Shown here: one piece after another, positions 43,280 to 52,073 of the stretch | How positions within the stretch are numbered: position 1 is the stretch's first letter | Layout of the letters: the number at the start of each line of letters is the position of its first letter | From: Clostridium sp. chh4-2 | GTDB taxonomy: Bacteria > Bacillota > Clostridia > Lachnospirales > Lachnospiraceae | Direction: 5' to 3' | DNA: 64,000 nt | Assembly: GCF_002899675.1 (NCBI RefSeq) | Contig: NZ_PKUU01000007.1 | Span: 124,001 to 188,000, forward strand | Program-made: the position numbers and the translations under genes | The notes under the pieces: model-generated | Database searches by the model: none | The model's input: the letters and a program-made list of their open reading frames with translations, nothing else | What the model was told of the DNA's origin: nothing

Positions 43280-45274
43280 TTATTTCCTTTCAAAATAGTC
43301 ATTTTCACGGTACGCTTTCCAAACAACTTCAAACGCCGCATTATCTTCCAGTTCCTCCAGTTTACGAACCTGCCTCCACGTTGGGATACAGGTTCCATTT
43401 TGGCAATCCCAGCGGATTTCCTGTATTACATCCTGATGCGCCCGTCCATCCGGCCCATCCAGGGAAAATGTGACCAGTTCTGGCACCGATATCTGGTTTT
43501 CACTCTCTCCTAAATCTTCGGGACAGATGGCAGAACCGCGGCTTCTGCCGCCCTGTTCCCTATAGTCCAGCATTGCGTCCAGATAGACCTTCTGGCACAC
43601 TCTCATATCATAATACCTGAAGAACCGTGACAGAAATGCAGTATCCGGCTGTTCTTCTTCGGCCTGTTCTTTTTGAACCTGCTCTGCCCCGGCTTTCATC
43701 CCCTTTAATTCCCGTTCTATCTCATCACTCATCTTTTTCATATCTTTTGGCCGCCGCATCAATGCGCCGTAACGGCTCATATCCTTAGAAGCCCGCTTCC
43801 GCATTTCCATGATGGAGGCAGAACTGTCTTTATATTCAGCCCCCGCCCAAACTCCCATAGCGACGCACTCGTCCACCTGTTTTTCCAGGCTTTTTGCAGC
43901 CTCTTCCCACGAATGTTTCCGTTCTTTATGGGCCGCAATAAATTCTGCTGCTCTGGCAGACCCTACCTGACCGGAATTCAGGGCGCTTCCACCCGGCCGG
44001 TAGATTCCGTGTGTTCCTGCCGCTTCTCCCACGGCGAAAAATCCTTCCACCTCAGTCTGCCACCAGGCATCTACGGAAAGTCCGCCGTTGTTGTGCTGGG
44101 CACAGACCGCCACCTCCAGCATCTCCTGTTCCAAATCCACATGATGATCTCTGTAAAATGACACCGCCGGAGCGTTTAAACTGCACAGCCTTTCATACGG
44201 CGTCCGGCCGCAGGCCCCCGCCTTCTCCAGATATTCTCCCGCTTCCCTTGAAAGCGCCGAAAAATCCACTTCCATTTTGCCCGGATTATTCCGGTAGTCC
44301 AGCCATACCCGTCTGCCCCGGACGCAGGTTTCCCGGTAAACCAAAAGATCGATCATGGAAGAGCCGCCTTCTGTTTTTCTTACATCAAACGGCCACTGGT
44401 ATCCTTTTAAGAAGATCATGTTCATCATGTCTTCCCTGTTTTTATAGTATTCCATCAGAAATTCCCGCTCATCTCCGCCGTTTTGGTCTGTGGAGACAAA
44501 ACGGGGAAGCACCTGCATGTAGCTGCCGCTCACGTTCCACCGGGGATTTACGGACGCCAGGCCATACTGCCATTCGGTCAGATTCTTTCCGGCCGCTCCC
44601 GCTTCAAACGCAATTCCCGAGGCCCCCAGCTGGCTGGCCGGATAGACGCAGTCCGCATAGATTCCTGCGGGGCCGCCTGTGGCGTAGACCGCATTGGTAC
44701 AGCGGATCATCACATAACCACCTTCCTTCGTATCCAGGCAGAGGATTCCGTACAGCTTTTTCTGATGGGTTAAAATTCTGACCGCCTGAAAGTGTTCATA
44801 AACAGGAATCTGCTTTTCCCTCACGGAACGCTCCAACGCCTCTGTCATAAACTTGGATGTATAGGGGCCTGCGCTGGTTCCTCTCTCGTTGGGATCGTGA
44901 TCCGTTTTGTAGCCCACATATTCCCCGTATGTATTATGGGGGAAGGGGACGCCCAGGTCCGCCAATTTAAAAAATCCCTGGCAGGAAAGCGCAGCTTCAC
45001 AAAGCGCATGATCTCCGTCCACACAGCCGCCGTCATATAAGACACGGGCCATTTTAAGAACGCTGTCATTTTCACCTCCTGCCAGAGATAATTTGTAATA
45101 AGTCTGTTTATCAGACCCTGTATTTCTTGAAGTGCCGGCATTCATCCGTTCCGTCACTAACGCCATGTCCCGCACGCCCCGTTTCCAGAGGCAGTCGGCT
45201 GCATTTAAGCCGGCCGCCCCCGAACCGATCACTGCGGTATGAATCTCTAAAATCCGCATCTGTTCACGCTCCAT
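43280..45274 (-). CDS. FAD-dependent oxidoreductase of the fumarate reductase/succinate dehydrogenase flavoprotein family
   Basis: This 664-residue soluble flavoprotein has the FAD dinucleotide motif TAVIGSGAAGLNAADCLW (about 12-29), GTSRNTGSDKQ (isoalloxazine region), AVYATGGPAGIY, and near the end AQHNNGGLSVDAWWQTEVEGFFAVGEAAGTHG. This is the SdhA/FrdA/NadB/AprA fold, but there is no haem, FMN or iron-sulfur domain, so an electron donor is needed. The ferredoxin-containing protein at 46115-47359 is a candidate. The substrate is not evident; reduction or oxidation of a C=C or alpha-hydroxy group is the family chemistry. ATG 45274 or ATG 45259 (GGAG eight to nine bases upstream) may be the start. 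Confidence 0.82.
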   Translation of the reverse strand: MEREQMRILEIHTAVIGSGAAGLNAADCLWKRGVRDMALVTERMNAGTSRNTGSDKQTYYKLSLAGGENDSVLKMARVLYDGGCVDGDHALCEAALSCQGFFKLADLGVPFPHNTYGEYVGYKTDHDPNERGTSAGPYTSKFMTEALERSVREKQIPVYEHFQAVRILTHQKKLYGILCLDTKEGGYVMIRCTNAVYATGGPAGIYADCVYPASQLGASGIAFEAGAAGKNLTEWQYGLASVNPRWNVSGSYMQVLPRFVSTDQNGGDEREFLMEYYKNREDMMNMIFLKGYQWPFDVRKTEGGSSMIDLLVYRETCVRGRRVWLDYRNNPGKMEVDFSALSREAGEYLEKAGACGRTPYERLCSLNAPAVSFYRDHHVDLEQEMLEVAVCAQHNNGGLSVDAWWQTEVEGFFAVGEAAGTHGIYRPGGSALNSGQVGSARAAEFIAAHKERKHSWEEAAKSLEKQVDECVAMGVWAGAEYKDSSASIMEMRKRASKDMSRYGALMRRPKDMKKMSDEIERELKGMKAGAEQVQKEQAEEEQPDTAFLSRFFRYYDMRVCQKVYLDAMLDYREQGGRSRGSAICPEDLGESENQISVPELVTFSLDGPDGRAHQDVIQEIRWDCQNGTCIPTWRQVRKLEELEDNAAFEVVWKAYRENDYFERK

Positions 45275-45288
45275 CTCTTTTTATATAA

Positions 45289-46110
45289 TTACAGCCTTTT
45301 AATGTGGAATCCGCCGTCAATATCGATATAATTGCCTGTGGTGTACAAAAATTTGTCGGAGCAGAGCGCGCTGACCGCGTCCGCCACATCCTGCGGCATG
45401 CCCCAGCGGCGGATTGGAAAGGAACCGGCTTCGATTAAAGCGTCATACTTTTCCTGTACTTTATTGGTCATATCCGTCTTTATCACGCCCGGACGCACTT
45501 CATGCACCAGAATCCCCTCTCCTGCCAGCCGGTCCGCAAACAAAGTGGTTATCATGGAAAGGGCGCTTTTTGAAATGCAGTACTCCCCGCGGTTTACGGA
45601 AGAGACCTCCGCCGAGCAGGAGCCCACGTTGACAATGGTTCCACGTTTTTTCCCGGTCACTTCCTGTTTCATCATCTGTTTCGCCGCCAGCTGAGTTAAA
45701 AACAGGGTTCCCTTTGCGTTGATTCCCATAACCCGGTCATAGCTCTCTTCCGTCATGTCCAGAAGATCCGCCCGGACGCTTGGAGCCACGCCCGCATTAT
45801 TTACAAGCACATCGATTCTGCCAAATGTTTCAACCGCCGATTCCACCAGACGTTTTCTGTCCTCTTCCCGGTCCAGGCTTCCCTGCACATAATGCCAGGT
45901 AATTCCGGCTTCATCCAGCTGTTTTAACTGCTCCATGCAGCTTTCTTTGGGCCTGGTGGCGAAAATCACCACCTGATATCCGTCAAGCCCCAGCTGACGG
46001 GCAATGGCCAGCCCGATACCGCGGCTGGCCCCTGTTACAATCGCTGTTTTTTTCACTATAGCTGTTTTTTCCGCTGCAGCTGTTTTTTGCGCTGTATTCA
46101 GTTCTGCCAC
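45289..46110 (-). CDS. Short-chain dehydrogenase/reductase
   Basis: This 273-residue NAD(P)-dependent SDR has the Rossmann motif TAIVTGASRGIGLAIARQ, the NNAG motif in IDVLVNNAGVAP, the catalytic serine in NVGSCSAEVSS, YxxxK in GEYCISK, and VRPGVIKTDM. It likely interconverts a ketone and an alcohol on a sugar-derived intermediate; KduD-like function is one option. Start GTG 46110 follows the PreA-like stop by four bases, with GGGGGG nine bases upstream. The N terminus carries a triplicated 18-base unit that repeats the first beta strand (TAAAEK, TAIVKK, TAIVTG). Confidence 0.87.
   Translation of the reverse strand: MAELNTAQKTAAAEKTAIVKKTAIVTGASRGIGLAIARQLGLDGYQVVIFATRPKESCMEQLKQLDEAGITWHYVQGSLDREEDRKRLVESAVETFGRIDVLVNNAGVAPSVRADLLDMTEESYDRVMGINAKGTLFLTQLAAKQMMKQEVTGKKRGTIVNVGSCSAEVSSVNRGEYCISKSALSMITTLFADRLAGEGILVHEVRPGVIKTDMTNKVQEKYDALIEAGSFPIRRWGMPQDVADAVSALCSDKFLYTTGNYIDIDGGFHIKRL
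46037..46090. repeat. 18-bp tandem triplication in the SDR start region
   Basis: On the plus strand three units of 18 bases, each beginning GCTGTTTTTT, lie next to each other between about 46037 and 46090. They encode the repeated TAIVKK-like hexapeptides. T6-T7 runs inside each unit make slippage possible. Confidence 0.75.
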
Positions 46111-46114
46111 AGGT

Positions 46115-47359
46115 TTATACCCCCCTCTTGATTCCCCTGTCTTCAAATGCCGAAGCCAGAATCTTTTCTTTTTCCACATGGAGGGCATCTGTCGGGCATA
46201 CCTGGAAACAGTATCCGCAACCGATGCATTTATCCGTTTTCACAGCCGCTTTTCCGTTCATCTCGATCCCTTCATGCCAGCAGACATCCACACAGCGCCC
46301 GCAGCCGATACACGCATCGGAAACCTGGGCCTGCTGATAGGCGTCCGCCAGACGGTTCTGGCGTTCTGAGGTCAGGTCCTTATCCATGGAGAACAGTTTC
46401 AGCGCATCTCCGCAAAGGCTGTCCATATCCTTATATCCGTTTTTATCCATAAAATGATCCAGATCGGAAATCAGTTTTTTACATACATTGGTTCCGCCTG
46501 CACAGGCCAAAGCTCCCAGCTGTACTGCCTGGCTGCCCGACATGATGATTCTGGCCGCCTGGTCATAGCTGAACACTCCGCCGCCGCCGTACATCGGTAT
46601 GGTCATGCCGCTGCTTCTCGCCTCTGCCACCGCATAACATACAAGCGGGGTTGCCTGGGTGCCGCCGTAACCTGCTCCCGGCCTGGCCTGGGTGGTTCTC
46701 CAGTCCAGATCAAAGTAAAAGCCTTTCCATCTGGCTGTTGGGCCTGCGGCAGCCGCGCCTGCCGCCTGGGCGATGCGGATGGAGGTCAAAACATCACAGG
46801 ATTCTATGGCCAGCTTTGCCATAATCGGCATATCCGGAACCGTTTCCTTCATCAGTTCAATACTGTGTCTGAGCAGCTGGTGATAGTCGAAGATGCGGTC
46901 CTTTGCCACGGCCACTCCCGGCGTGTTAAAATGCAGTTCTATGGCGTCGGCACCGGCCCGTTTCAATTCTCTGGCCTGGTTTGCCCATTCCTTTTCCCAG
47001 CCGCCTCCGGCCACGATATCGCTGTAATGGCCTACGGATACCCACAGCTTGATGTCGCTGTCCATTTCCCGTTTTATCTTCTGAACTTCTTCACAATATT
47101 GTTCCAGCGTGTTGATGCTGTCCTTAATCTGGCGTCCCACCGCATGACTGTGGATGCTCATCTGGCCTGAAAACATGGCTTTGCTGTCCGGTCCGATGTA
47201 GCTTCCGCCTCCTGCGCCGTGTCCGAAATTGCGGAGCACGATGGCCCCCGGCCTCATAGCCGCGCTTTTCAGCACATTTTTTGCGCCCTGGGTGGCAGGA
47301 CTGGACGCCACCACAAACGGGTTAATCATATCAAACGATTTTACATATAAATCAGCCAT
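46115..47359 (-). CDS. PreA-like dihydropyrimidine dehydrogenase/dihydroorotate dehydrogenase-fold flavoprotein with 2x[4Fe-4S]
   Basis: This 414-residue enzyme has an FMN-binding TIM barrel (about 1-320), with FVVASSPATQG at the start, DAIELHFNTPG and IPMYGGGGVFSYDQAARIIMSGSQAVQLG, as in PreA and class 1B dihydroorotate dehydrogenases. A ferredoxin domain (about 345-405) holds two cluster motifs, CIGCGRCVDVCWHEG and CIGCGYCFQVCPTDA. Reduction or oxidation of a C=C bond with ferredoxin-linked electrons is the family chemistry. No PreT partner is nearby; the FAD protein downstream may serve as redox partner (inference). The substrate is unlikely to be a pyrimidine, given the sugar-catabolic context. 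Confidence 0.85.
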   Translation of the reverse strand: MADLYVKSFDMINPFVVASSPATQGAKNVLKSAAMRPGAIVLRNFGHGAGGGSYIGPDSKAMFSGQMSIHSHAVGRQIKDSINTLEQYCEEVQKIKREMDSDIKLWVSVGHYSDIVAGGGWEKEWANQARELKRAGADAIELHFNTPGVAVAKDRIFDYHQLLRHSIELMKETVPDMPIMAKLAIESCDVLTSIRIAQAAGAAAAGPTARWKGFYFDLDWRTTQARPGAGYGGTQATPLVCYAVAEARSSGMTIPMYGGGGVFSYDQAARIIMSGSQAVQLGALACAGGTNVCKKLISDLDHFMDKNGYKDMDSLCGDALKLFSMDKDLTSERQNRLADAYQQAQVSDACIGCGRCVDVCWHEGIEMNGKAAVKTDKCIGCGYCFQVCPTDALHVEKEKILASAFEDRGIKRGV

Positions 47360-47377
47360 TTCTTATTCCCCCTTCAT

Positions 47378-48133
47378 TTATCTTCCAAGCAGCTGATGCA
47401 GTGCAGCCGCATCTTCCAAAAATTGTTCTTCCGTATCATTCATTACAAATTCCAACAGACCAAAGCGGTCCGCATTCCGGTCAATATGGGCCAAATACTG
47501 TTTCCACTCCTGAATGCCTTCTTTAAACGGACGCCGTACCCCGTCCAGCCAGTAGTAGATATGCAGATTTGCCAGACGGCTGCCCAGACAGTCCAAACCG
47601 TTCATCCGCTCTTCCATAGAAAGAGCCACTGTGGGCTGCCACAGGCAATACATGTTTTCGTGGTTTGTTTCCCTGAAAAATTCCATTGCGGACTCATTCG
47701 TATCCGTCAGCGTGTTTTTATGCCATTCAAGCGCGGCCTTGATCCCGTATTCCGCGGCGATTCCGCAGATCAGGGACATCTCTTCTGCAAGAGCTTTCCG
47801 CTCCCCTTTTTCCACCTCTATGGAAGGCTTTTTTCCCGCCCAAAGGCGTATCACCGGCGCATGTAAAGCGGCAGCCGACGATATGGATGCGCGGAATACG
47901 GCTTCCGGGTCTTCCTGCTCCCCCAGACGGTAATAAGATCCGTAAGCGGCGACCTGAAGCCCTGCCGCTTTCGTCTGTTCATATAACGCTTTGGCGCCTT
48001 TTTCATCCCCTGGCATCACATGCGCATTTTCAGACCATTCCACGGCTTCCAGTTTCGCTTCCCGGCAGAGCTCTATGATCTCACCGGCCGGTTTTTTGCG
48101 AAATGTGGCCGACACCATTCCAGGTATTATCAT
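47378..48133 (-). CDS. Sugar phosphate isomerase/epimerase-like TIM barrel
   Basis: This 251-residue protein has the xylose-isomerase-like TIM barrel fold. Putative metal ligands are glutamates in IKAALEWHKNTL and LLEFVMND and a histidine in ANLHIYYWLDG. The usual Asp/His pair in the middle is replaced by CLWQPTVALS, seen in a subgroup of the family, so the metal site may be reduced. Reactions range from keto-sugar epimerisation to dehydration and C-glycoside cleavage; the substrate is unknown. ATG 48133, with GGAGGG upstream, is preferred over the longer frame. It overlaps nothing and lies 10 bases behind the YiaK-like gene. Confidence 0.8.
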   Translation of the reverse strand: MIIPGMVSATFRKKPAGEIIELCREAKLEAVEWSENAHVMPGDEKGAKALYEQTKAAGLQVAAYGSYYRLGEQEDPEAVFRASISSAAALHAPVIRLWAGKKPSIEVEKGERKALAEEMSLICGIAAEYGIKAALEWHKNTLTDTNESAMEFFRETNHENMYCLWQPTVALSMEERMNGLDCLGSRLANLHIYYWLDGVRRPFKEGIQEWKQYLAHIDRNADRFGLLEFVMNDTEEQFLEDAAALHQLLGR

Positions 48134-48143
48134 GATTTCCCTC

Positions 48144-49142
48144 CTACATATCCAGAACTTTCTGCCAGATTTCCTCATCTACAGGAATGCCCAGCTCCAT
48201 GTTCTCTTCTCTGGTCCTCATCATGTTTTCTCCCGGATAGTAAACCGGACGGTCCGGGTTTACCGGAGCGGAATTCTTTAGATCGTTCAGTGTATCGTCG
48301 ATATTTTGAAGCAGCTGTTCCCTGTCTCCGAAGGAATCCAGGCTGACTGCGATAAATACCTGGGAAAGTTCCGTTTCCGCCGGAAGCTCGCCCACCATTC
48401 GGGATGTCCTTCCGCCGGCCAGAACCGATGCGATTAAGTCCAGAGCCAGCGACAGGCCGGAGCCTTTCCAGTATCCGATCGGAATGCACTGGTGGGTCTC
48501 CAGGATTTCGGCAGCATTTTTCGTGATCTCCTGGGCTTTGTTGTAGCCTCCGTCCACCGGAAGCTCTCTGCCGGAGCGGGCATAGCTTTCCAGTTTTCCA
48601 TAGGAAAACATGGACATGGCCACATCCACCAGCACGGGAGAATCCTTGTGGGGAATTGCGAATACCACCGGGTTATTGCCCAGTTTTGCGTCTCTTCCGC
48701 CCCACGGCGGCATGTTGGGCACCGTATTGGTCCAGAGAATGCCGATACAGTTCTCTTCTGCAGCCATCAGGCCGTAATTGCCCGGGCGCATCCAGTGGTT
48801 TGTATTGGACAATGCCACACAGCCTATGGCGTTTTGTTTTGCCAGCTCTATGGCGCGTTTCATGCAGGCATGGGCATTTAAATTGCCCGGCCCCTTCTGC
48901 CCGTCGTACCGTTCGAAGAAGCCGAAGGATTCCTTTAACACAGGAACTGCGTGAATGTCCACGCATCCCTTGTCAATGCTGTTTATGAATTTCGGAAAGC
49001 GGTTCAGGCCGTGGGTGTAAACTCCGTCCCGGCTGGCGTCCGCATAAAGTTTGGCCGATAATGCGGACTGTTTTGGTGTAAATCCCCGTTTTTCCAGCAC
49101 ACGCACAAACTCGGCATACATGGTATCATAGCTTACTCTCAT
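48144..49142 (-). CDS. YiaK/DlgD-type malate/L-lactate dehydrogenase family reductase (2,3-diketo-L-gulonate reductase-like)
   Basis: This 332-residue enzyme belongs to the Ldh_2/MDG family of NAD(P)-dependent 2-oxoacid reductases, not the LDH Rossmann family. The resemblance to YiaK is strong: DGVYTHGLNRFPKFI, NTNHWMRPGNYGLMAAE, ILWTNTVPNMPPWGG, LGNNPVVFAIP, DVAMSMFSYGKLE and GYWKGSGLSLALDL. YiaK reduces 2,3-diketo-L-gulonate to 3-keto-L-gulonate. The second of two adjacent ATGs is chosen because it lies seven bases after GGAGG and matches the YiaK start. Presence here argues for a uronate- or ulosonate-like intermediate. Confidence 0.88.
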   Translation of the reverse strand: MRVSYDTMYAEFVRVLEKRGFTPKQSALSAKLYADASRDGVYTHGLNRFPKFINSIDKGCVDIHAVPVLKESFGFFERYDGQKGPGNLNAHACMKRAIELAKQNAIGCVALSNTNHWMRPGNYGLMAAEENCIGILWTNTVPNMPPWGGRDAKLGNNPVVFAIPHKDSPVLVDVAMSMFSYGKLESYARSGRELPVDGGYNKAQEITKNAAEILETHQCIPIGYWKGSGLSLALDLIASVLAGGRTSRMVGELPAETELSQVFIAVSLDSFGDREQLLQNIDDTLNDLKNSAPVNPDRPVYYPGENMMRTREENMELGIPVDEEIWQKVLDM

Positions 49143-49154
49143 CATTTTTCCTCC

Positions 49155-50057
49155 TTAACCTTTCACTGCGCCGATCATAACGCCTTTGACAAAGTATTTC
49201 TGAATAAACGGATAGATGGTCAGGATCGGCAGCGTGGCAACCACAATCGTGGCAAACTGAATGGTTTCACTGATCAGATAGTCGTCCGCTCCGGCCGTCA
49301 TGGCGGAAGTATCGTTTTGAAGCAGAATCTCACGGAGAACCAGCTGCAGCGGATATCCCGACTTGTTGCGGATAAACAGCATTGCGTTAAACCAGGAATT
49401 CCAGTGAGTTACCGCATAATACAGGCAGATAACCGCGATCGTAGGCTTTACCAGCGGAACCATGATCTTCCACAAGATCGTCCAATGGTTCGCTCCGTCC
49501 AGTTTGGCCGATTCCTCTAAGCTGTCCGGCACGGAAACCATGGCCGTTCTCATGATAATCAGGTTATAGGTGCTGATGGCCGACGGGATGATCAGCGACC
49601 AGATGGAGTTATTCAGCCCCACGCCTTTTACTACCAGGTAAAATGGGATCATACCGCCGCTGAAATACATGCTGAACACGATTCCCATCATCATGATATT
49701 GCTCCACATCACATTTTTTCTGGACAGACAGTACGCCGCTACCAATGTGATGATTACGTTTAAAGTCGTTCCCACCACCACGATGAAAATGGTGTTCATA
49801 TAACCGGTGATGATATTCCTGTTCTTAGCCACCGCCTTATAAGCGTCCAGGCAGAAATCCAGAGGATATAAAAGCAGTCCTTCATGGCGCACATAAGCGG
49901 ACGGATTACTGAAGGATGCGGCAAGTACATGTAGCAGGGGGATCAGGATTAAAACGATCAGCGACGCCATAAAAACCACGTTGCACACATCAAATACTTT
50001 GCTTGAAAAGCTCGATTTCATCTTTGTTCTTTTTACCACAGCTTGTTTCGCTTTCAT
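49155..50057 (-). CDS. ABC transporter permease, LplC-type carbohydrate uptake
   Basis: This 300-residue inner permease has six TM helices and the EAA loop VPDSLEESAKLDGANHWTILWKIMVPLVKP, typical of CUT1 transporters of the LplC/YtcP group. It pairs with the LplB-like permease upstream (14-base gap) and with the lipoprotein at 58511-60202. ATG 50057 with AAGGAGG is the better start than 50078. No ATP-binding protein is encoded in the cluster, so a shared MsmX-type ATPase elsewhere is expected. Confidence 0.92.
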   Translation of the reverse strand: MKAKQAVVKRTKMKSSFSSKVFDVCNVVFMASLIVLILIPLLHVLAASFSNPSAYVRHEGLLLYPLDFCLDAYKAVAKNRNIITGYMNTIFIVVVGTTLNVIITLVAAYCLSRKNVMWSNIMMMGIVFSMYFSGGMIPFYLVVKGVGLNNSIWSLIIPSAISTYNLIIMRTAMVSVPDSLEESAKLDGANHWTILWKIMVPLVKPTIAVICLYYAVTHWNSWFNAMLFIRNKSGYPLQLVLREILLQNDTSAMTAGADDYLISETIQFATIVVATLPILTIYPFIQKYFVKGVMIGAVKG

Positions 50058-50071
50058 GAATGGTGCCTCCT

Positions 50072-51034
50072 TTACCACAAACCGTTGCCGCTGGCCTTTT
50101 TGCTGAGCTTATTGGTAATTGTAACCAGAGCAAAGCTGACCACACAGTTGAAAAGTCCAACCGCAGCACTGTAACTGTACTGGGCGTCAATCAGACCTTT
50201 CCGGTATACATAAGTGTTGATAACATCCGCCGTATCATAGATGGACGGGTTATATAAAAGCATGATCTTCTCATATCCCACGTCGAAAATCTTGCCCATC
50301 TTCAGGATCAGCATGATGATGATCGTAGGCATCAGGCTGGGAATCGTGATATAGATAACCTGTTTAAATCTTCCCGCCCCGTCCACTTTCGCTGCGTCGT
50401 AAAGTTCCTGGTCGATTCCGGCGAGAGCGGATAAGTAAATGATGGAATTCCACCCTATCGTCTGCCATAAATCGGATATGATGTAGATCGGCAGAAAATA
50501 TGCGCTGTGATTTAACAACGTTTCCTGTTCAATTCCGAACAGCGTATGTAATATTGTTGTAATTCCGCCCGTACTGCTGGTCAGTTTCACAATAATTCCG
50601 CAGATAACCACCGTAGAAATGAAATGGGGGATATAAGTTATCGTCTGCGCCCATTTGGCGAACCGCTTGCTCTTCAGCTCATTTAAAAGCAGGGCGAGAA
50701 TGATAGGCGCGGGGAATGTTAAAAGTGAAAATACGCTGATCCGTATCGTGTTTCTGAGCAGACGGCCGAAATAATAGTTGCCGAAGAAATTTTTAAAATG
50801 CTTTAGTCCTACCCAGCTGCTGCCGGCAAAACCTTTCGCCGGTTTGTAATCCATAAATGCGATGGACAGCCCGAACATGGGACCAAATTTGAATATCAGA
50901 TAATATATAATGATGGGCAGCATCATCAGATATAACATCCAGTTATGCTGGAAGTCCCGAACTACGCGTTCTTTAAATGAAAGCTTCCTTACGTTTAAGG
51001 CCATTTCCTGACCTGAGCCTCCCGTTTTTTTCAT
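50072..51034 (-). CDS. ABC transporter permease, LplB-type carbohydrate uptake
   Basis: This 320-residue permease has six TM helices and the EAA loop LAGIDQELYDAAKVDGAGRFKQVIYITIPSLMP. The long N-terminal extension and YLMMLPIIIYYLIFKFGPMFG are typical of LplB. It forms the heterodimeric channel with the next gene. It lies 16 bases behind a Gfo/Idh/MocA gene. Confidence 0.92.
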   Translation of the reverse strand: MKKTGGSGQEMALNVRKLSFKERVVRDFQHNWMLYLMMLPIIIYYLIFKFGPMFGLSIAFMDYKPAKGFAGSSWVGLKHFKNFFGNYYFGRLLRNTIRISVFSLLTFPAPIILALLLNELKSKRFAKWAQTITYIPHFISTVVICGIIVKLTSSTGGITTILHTLFGIEQETLLNHSAYFLPIYIISDLWQTIGWNSIIYLSALAGIDQELYDAAKVDGAGRFKQVIYITIPSLMPTIIIMLILKMGKIFDVGYEKIMLLYNPSIYDTADVINTYVYRKGLIDAQYSYSAAVGLFNCVVSFALVTITNKLSKKASGNGLW

Positions 51035-51050
51035 ATCCTACCACCTTTTC

Positions 51051-52073
51051 CTAAAGAATTTTCAAATCTATTACAGTTCCTTCCTTTGCCGAACGGTACA
51101 CCGCTTCCAGCAGGCGGACGCTGACAACCGCCTCTTCTCCGTTTACGGGAAACGGATTTCCCGTCTCGATACACCGGTAAAAATCGTCGATCAAAAAGCC
51201 ATGGCCGCTTCCCCAGTAATCTTTTCCCAAAACAGTTCCCGAAGAATAATCCGTGCTTGTGATCTCTCCGTTTTTCTCTGTGATCACTTCATTGCCCACC
51301 ATCTTAATGCTTCCGTTTTCGCAGATAATCTCAAGCTCCACCGGCGCATTTTTCACGTAGCAGTTGGACGCATAGAAGAGAATCCTCTTTCCGTCTTCCC
51401 CGGTCATCAGAATATCCACCGTATCCTCCACCTCGATGGCCTCTTTCAGCCTTTTTGTGGAGACGCTGGCCTCCACCGTCTTCACCGGTCCGGTCAGCCA
51501 CTGGAGCAGGTCAAAGGTATGTATCGCCTGGTTAATTAAAACCCCGCCGCCTTCCGTAGCCCATCTGCCTCTCCACGGAGACTGGGTATAGTATTCCGGC
51601 TTCCGATTCCAGGTCACCTGGCCCCTGGCTCCCAAGACCTCTCCTAATTCTTTGCTGTCCATGATTTTCTTCATATAGATGGAAGCCTCGTTATAGCGGT
51701 TTTGAAAACAGATTCCCAGATTCCTGCCCGCCTTGTCCCTGGCCTCCATCATCCGCTTCGCATCGGTTTCGGAAAGCGCCATGGGTTTTTCACACAACAC
51801 ATGCTTTCCCGCCTCCAATGCGTCCACAGCCATGCCGGCGTGGAGATAATGGGGGGTGCAGATATGAACCACATCGATATCAGGGTTTTTCAGCATTTCC
51901 CTGTAATCCGTATAAATCTCAGGAATTCCATACTGGGCGGCCGCCGCCTCTGCCTTTTCCGGCACGATATCGCATACCGCCGCGCACTCCGCATGTTCCA
52001 CATTATTCAGCGCTTTAAAATGATTTTTAGATATCAGCCCGCAGCCTATGACGGCCGCTTTTAAATTCTTCAT
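51051..52073 (-). CDS. Gfo/Idh/MocA family oxidoreductase (second of three in cluster order)
   Basis: This 340-residue NAD(P)-dependent sugar oxidoreductase has an N-terminal Rossmann domain (AAVIGCGLISKNHFKAL), the catalytic lysine in VLCEKPMALS (about residue 94), and the C-terminal domain with GGGVLINQAIHTFDLLQWLTG, which holds the substrate-site histidine. The family oxidises or reduces a sugar hydroxyl, often at C3. The ATG overlaps the stop of the AraC gene by four bases (ATGA), so the two are translationally coupled. Confidence 0.9.
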   Translation of the reverse strand: MKNLKAAVIGCGLISKNHFKALNNVEHAECAAVCDIVPEKAEAAAAQYGIPEIYTDYREMLKNPDIDVVHICTPHYLHAGMAVDALEAGKHVLCEKPMALSETDAKRMMEARDKAGRNLGICFQNRYNEASIYMKKIMDSKELGEVLGARGQVTWNRKPEYYTQSPWRGRWATEGGGVLINQAIHTFDLLQWLTGPVKTVEASVSTKRLKEAIEVEDTVDILMTGEDGKRILFYASNCYVKNAPVELEIICENGSIKMVGNEVITEKNGEITSTDYSSGTVLGKDYWGSGHGFLIDDFYRCIETGNPFPVNGEEAVVSVRLLEAVYRSAKEGTVIDLKIL

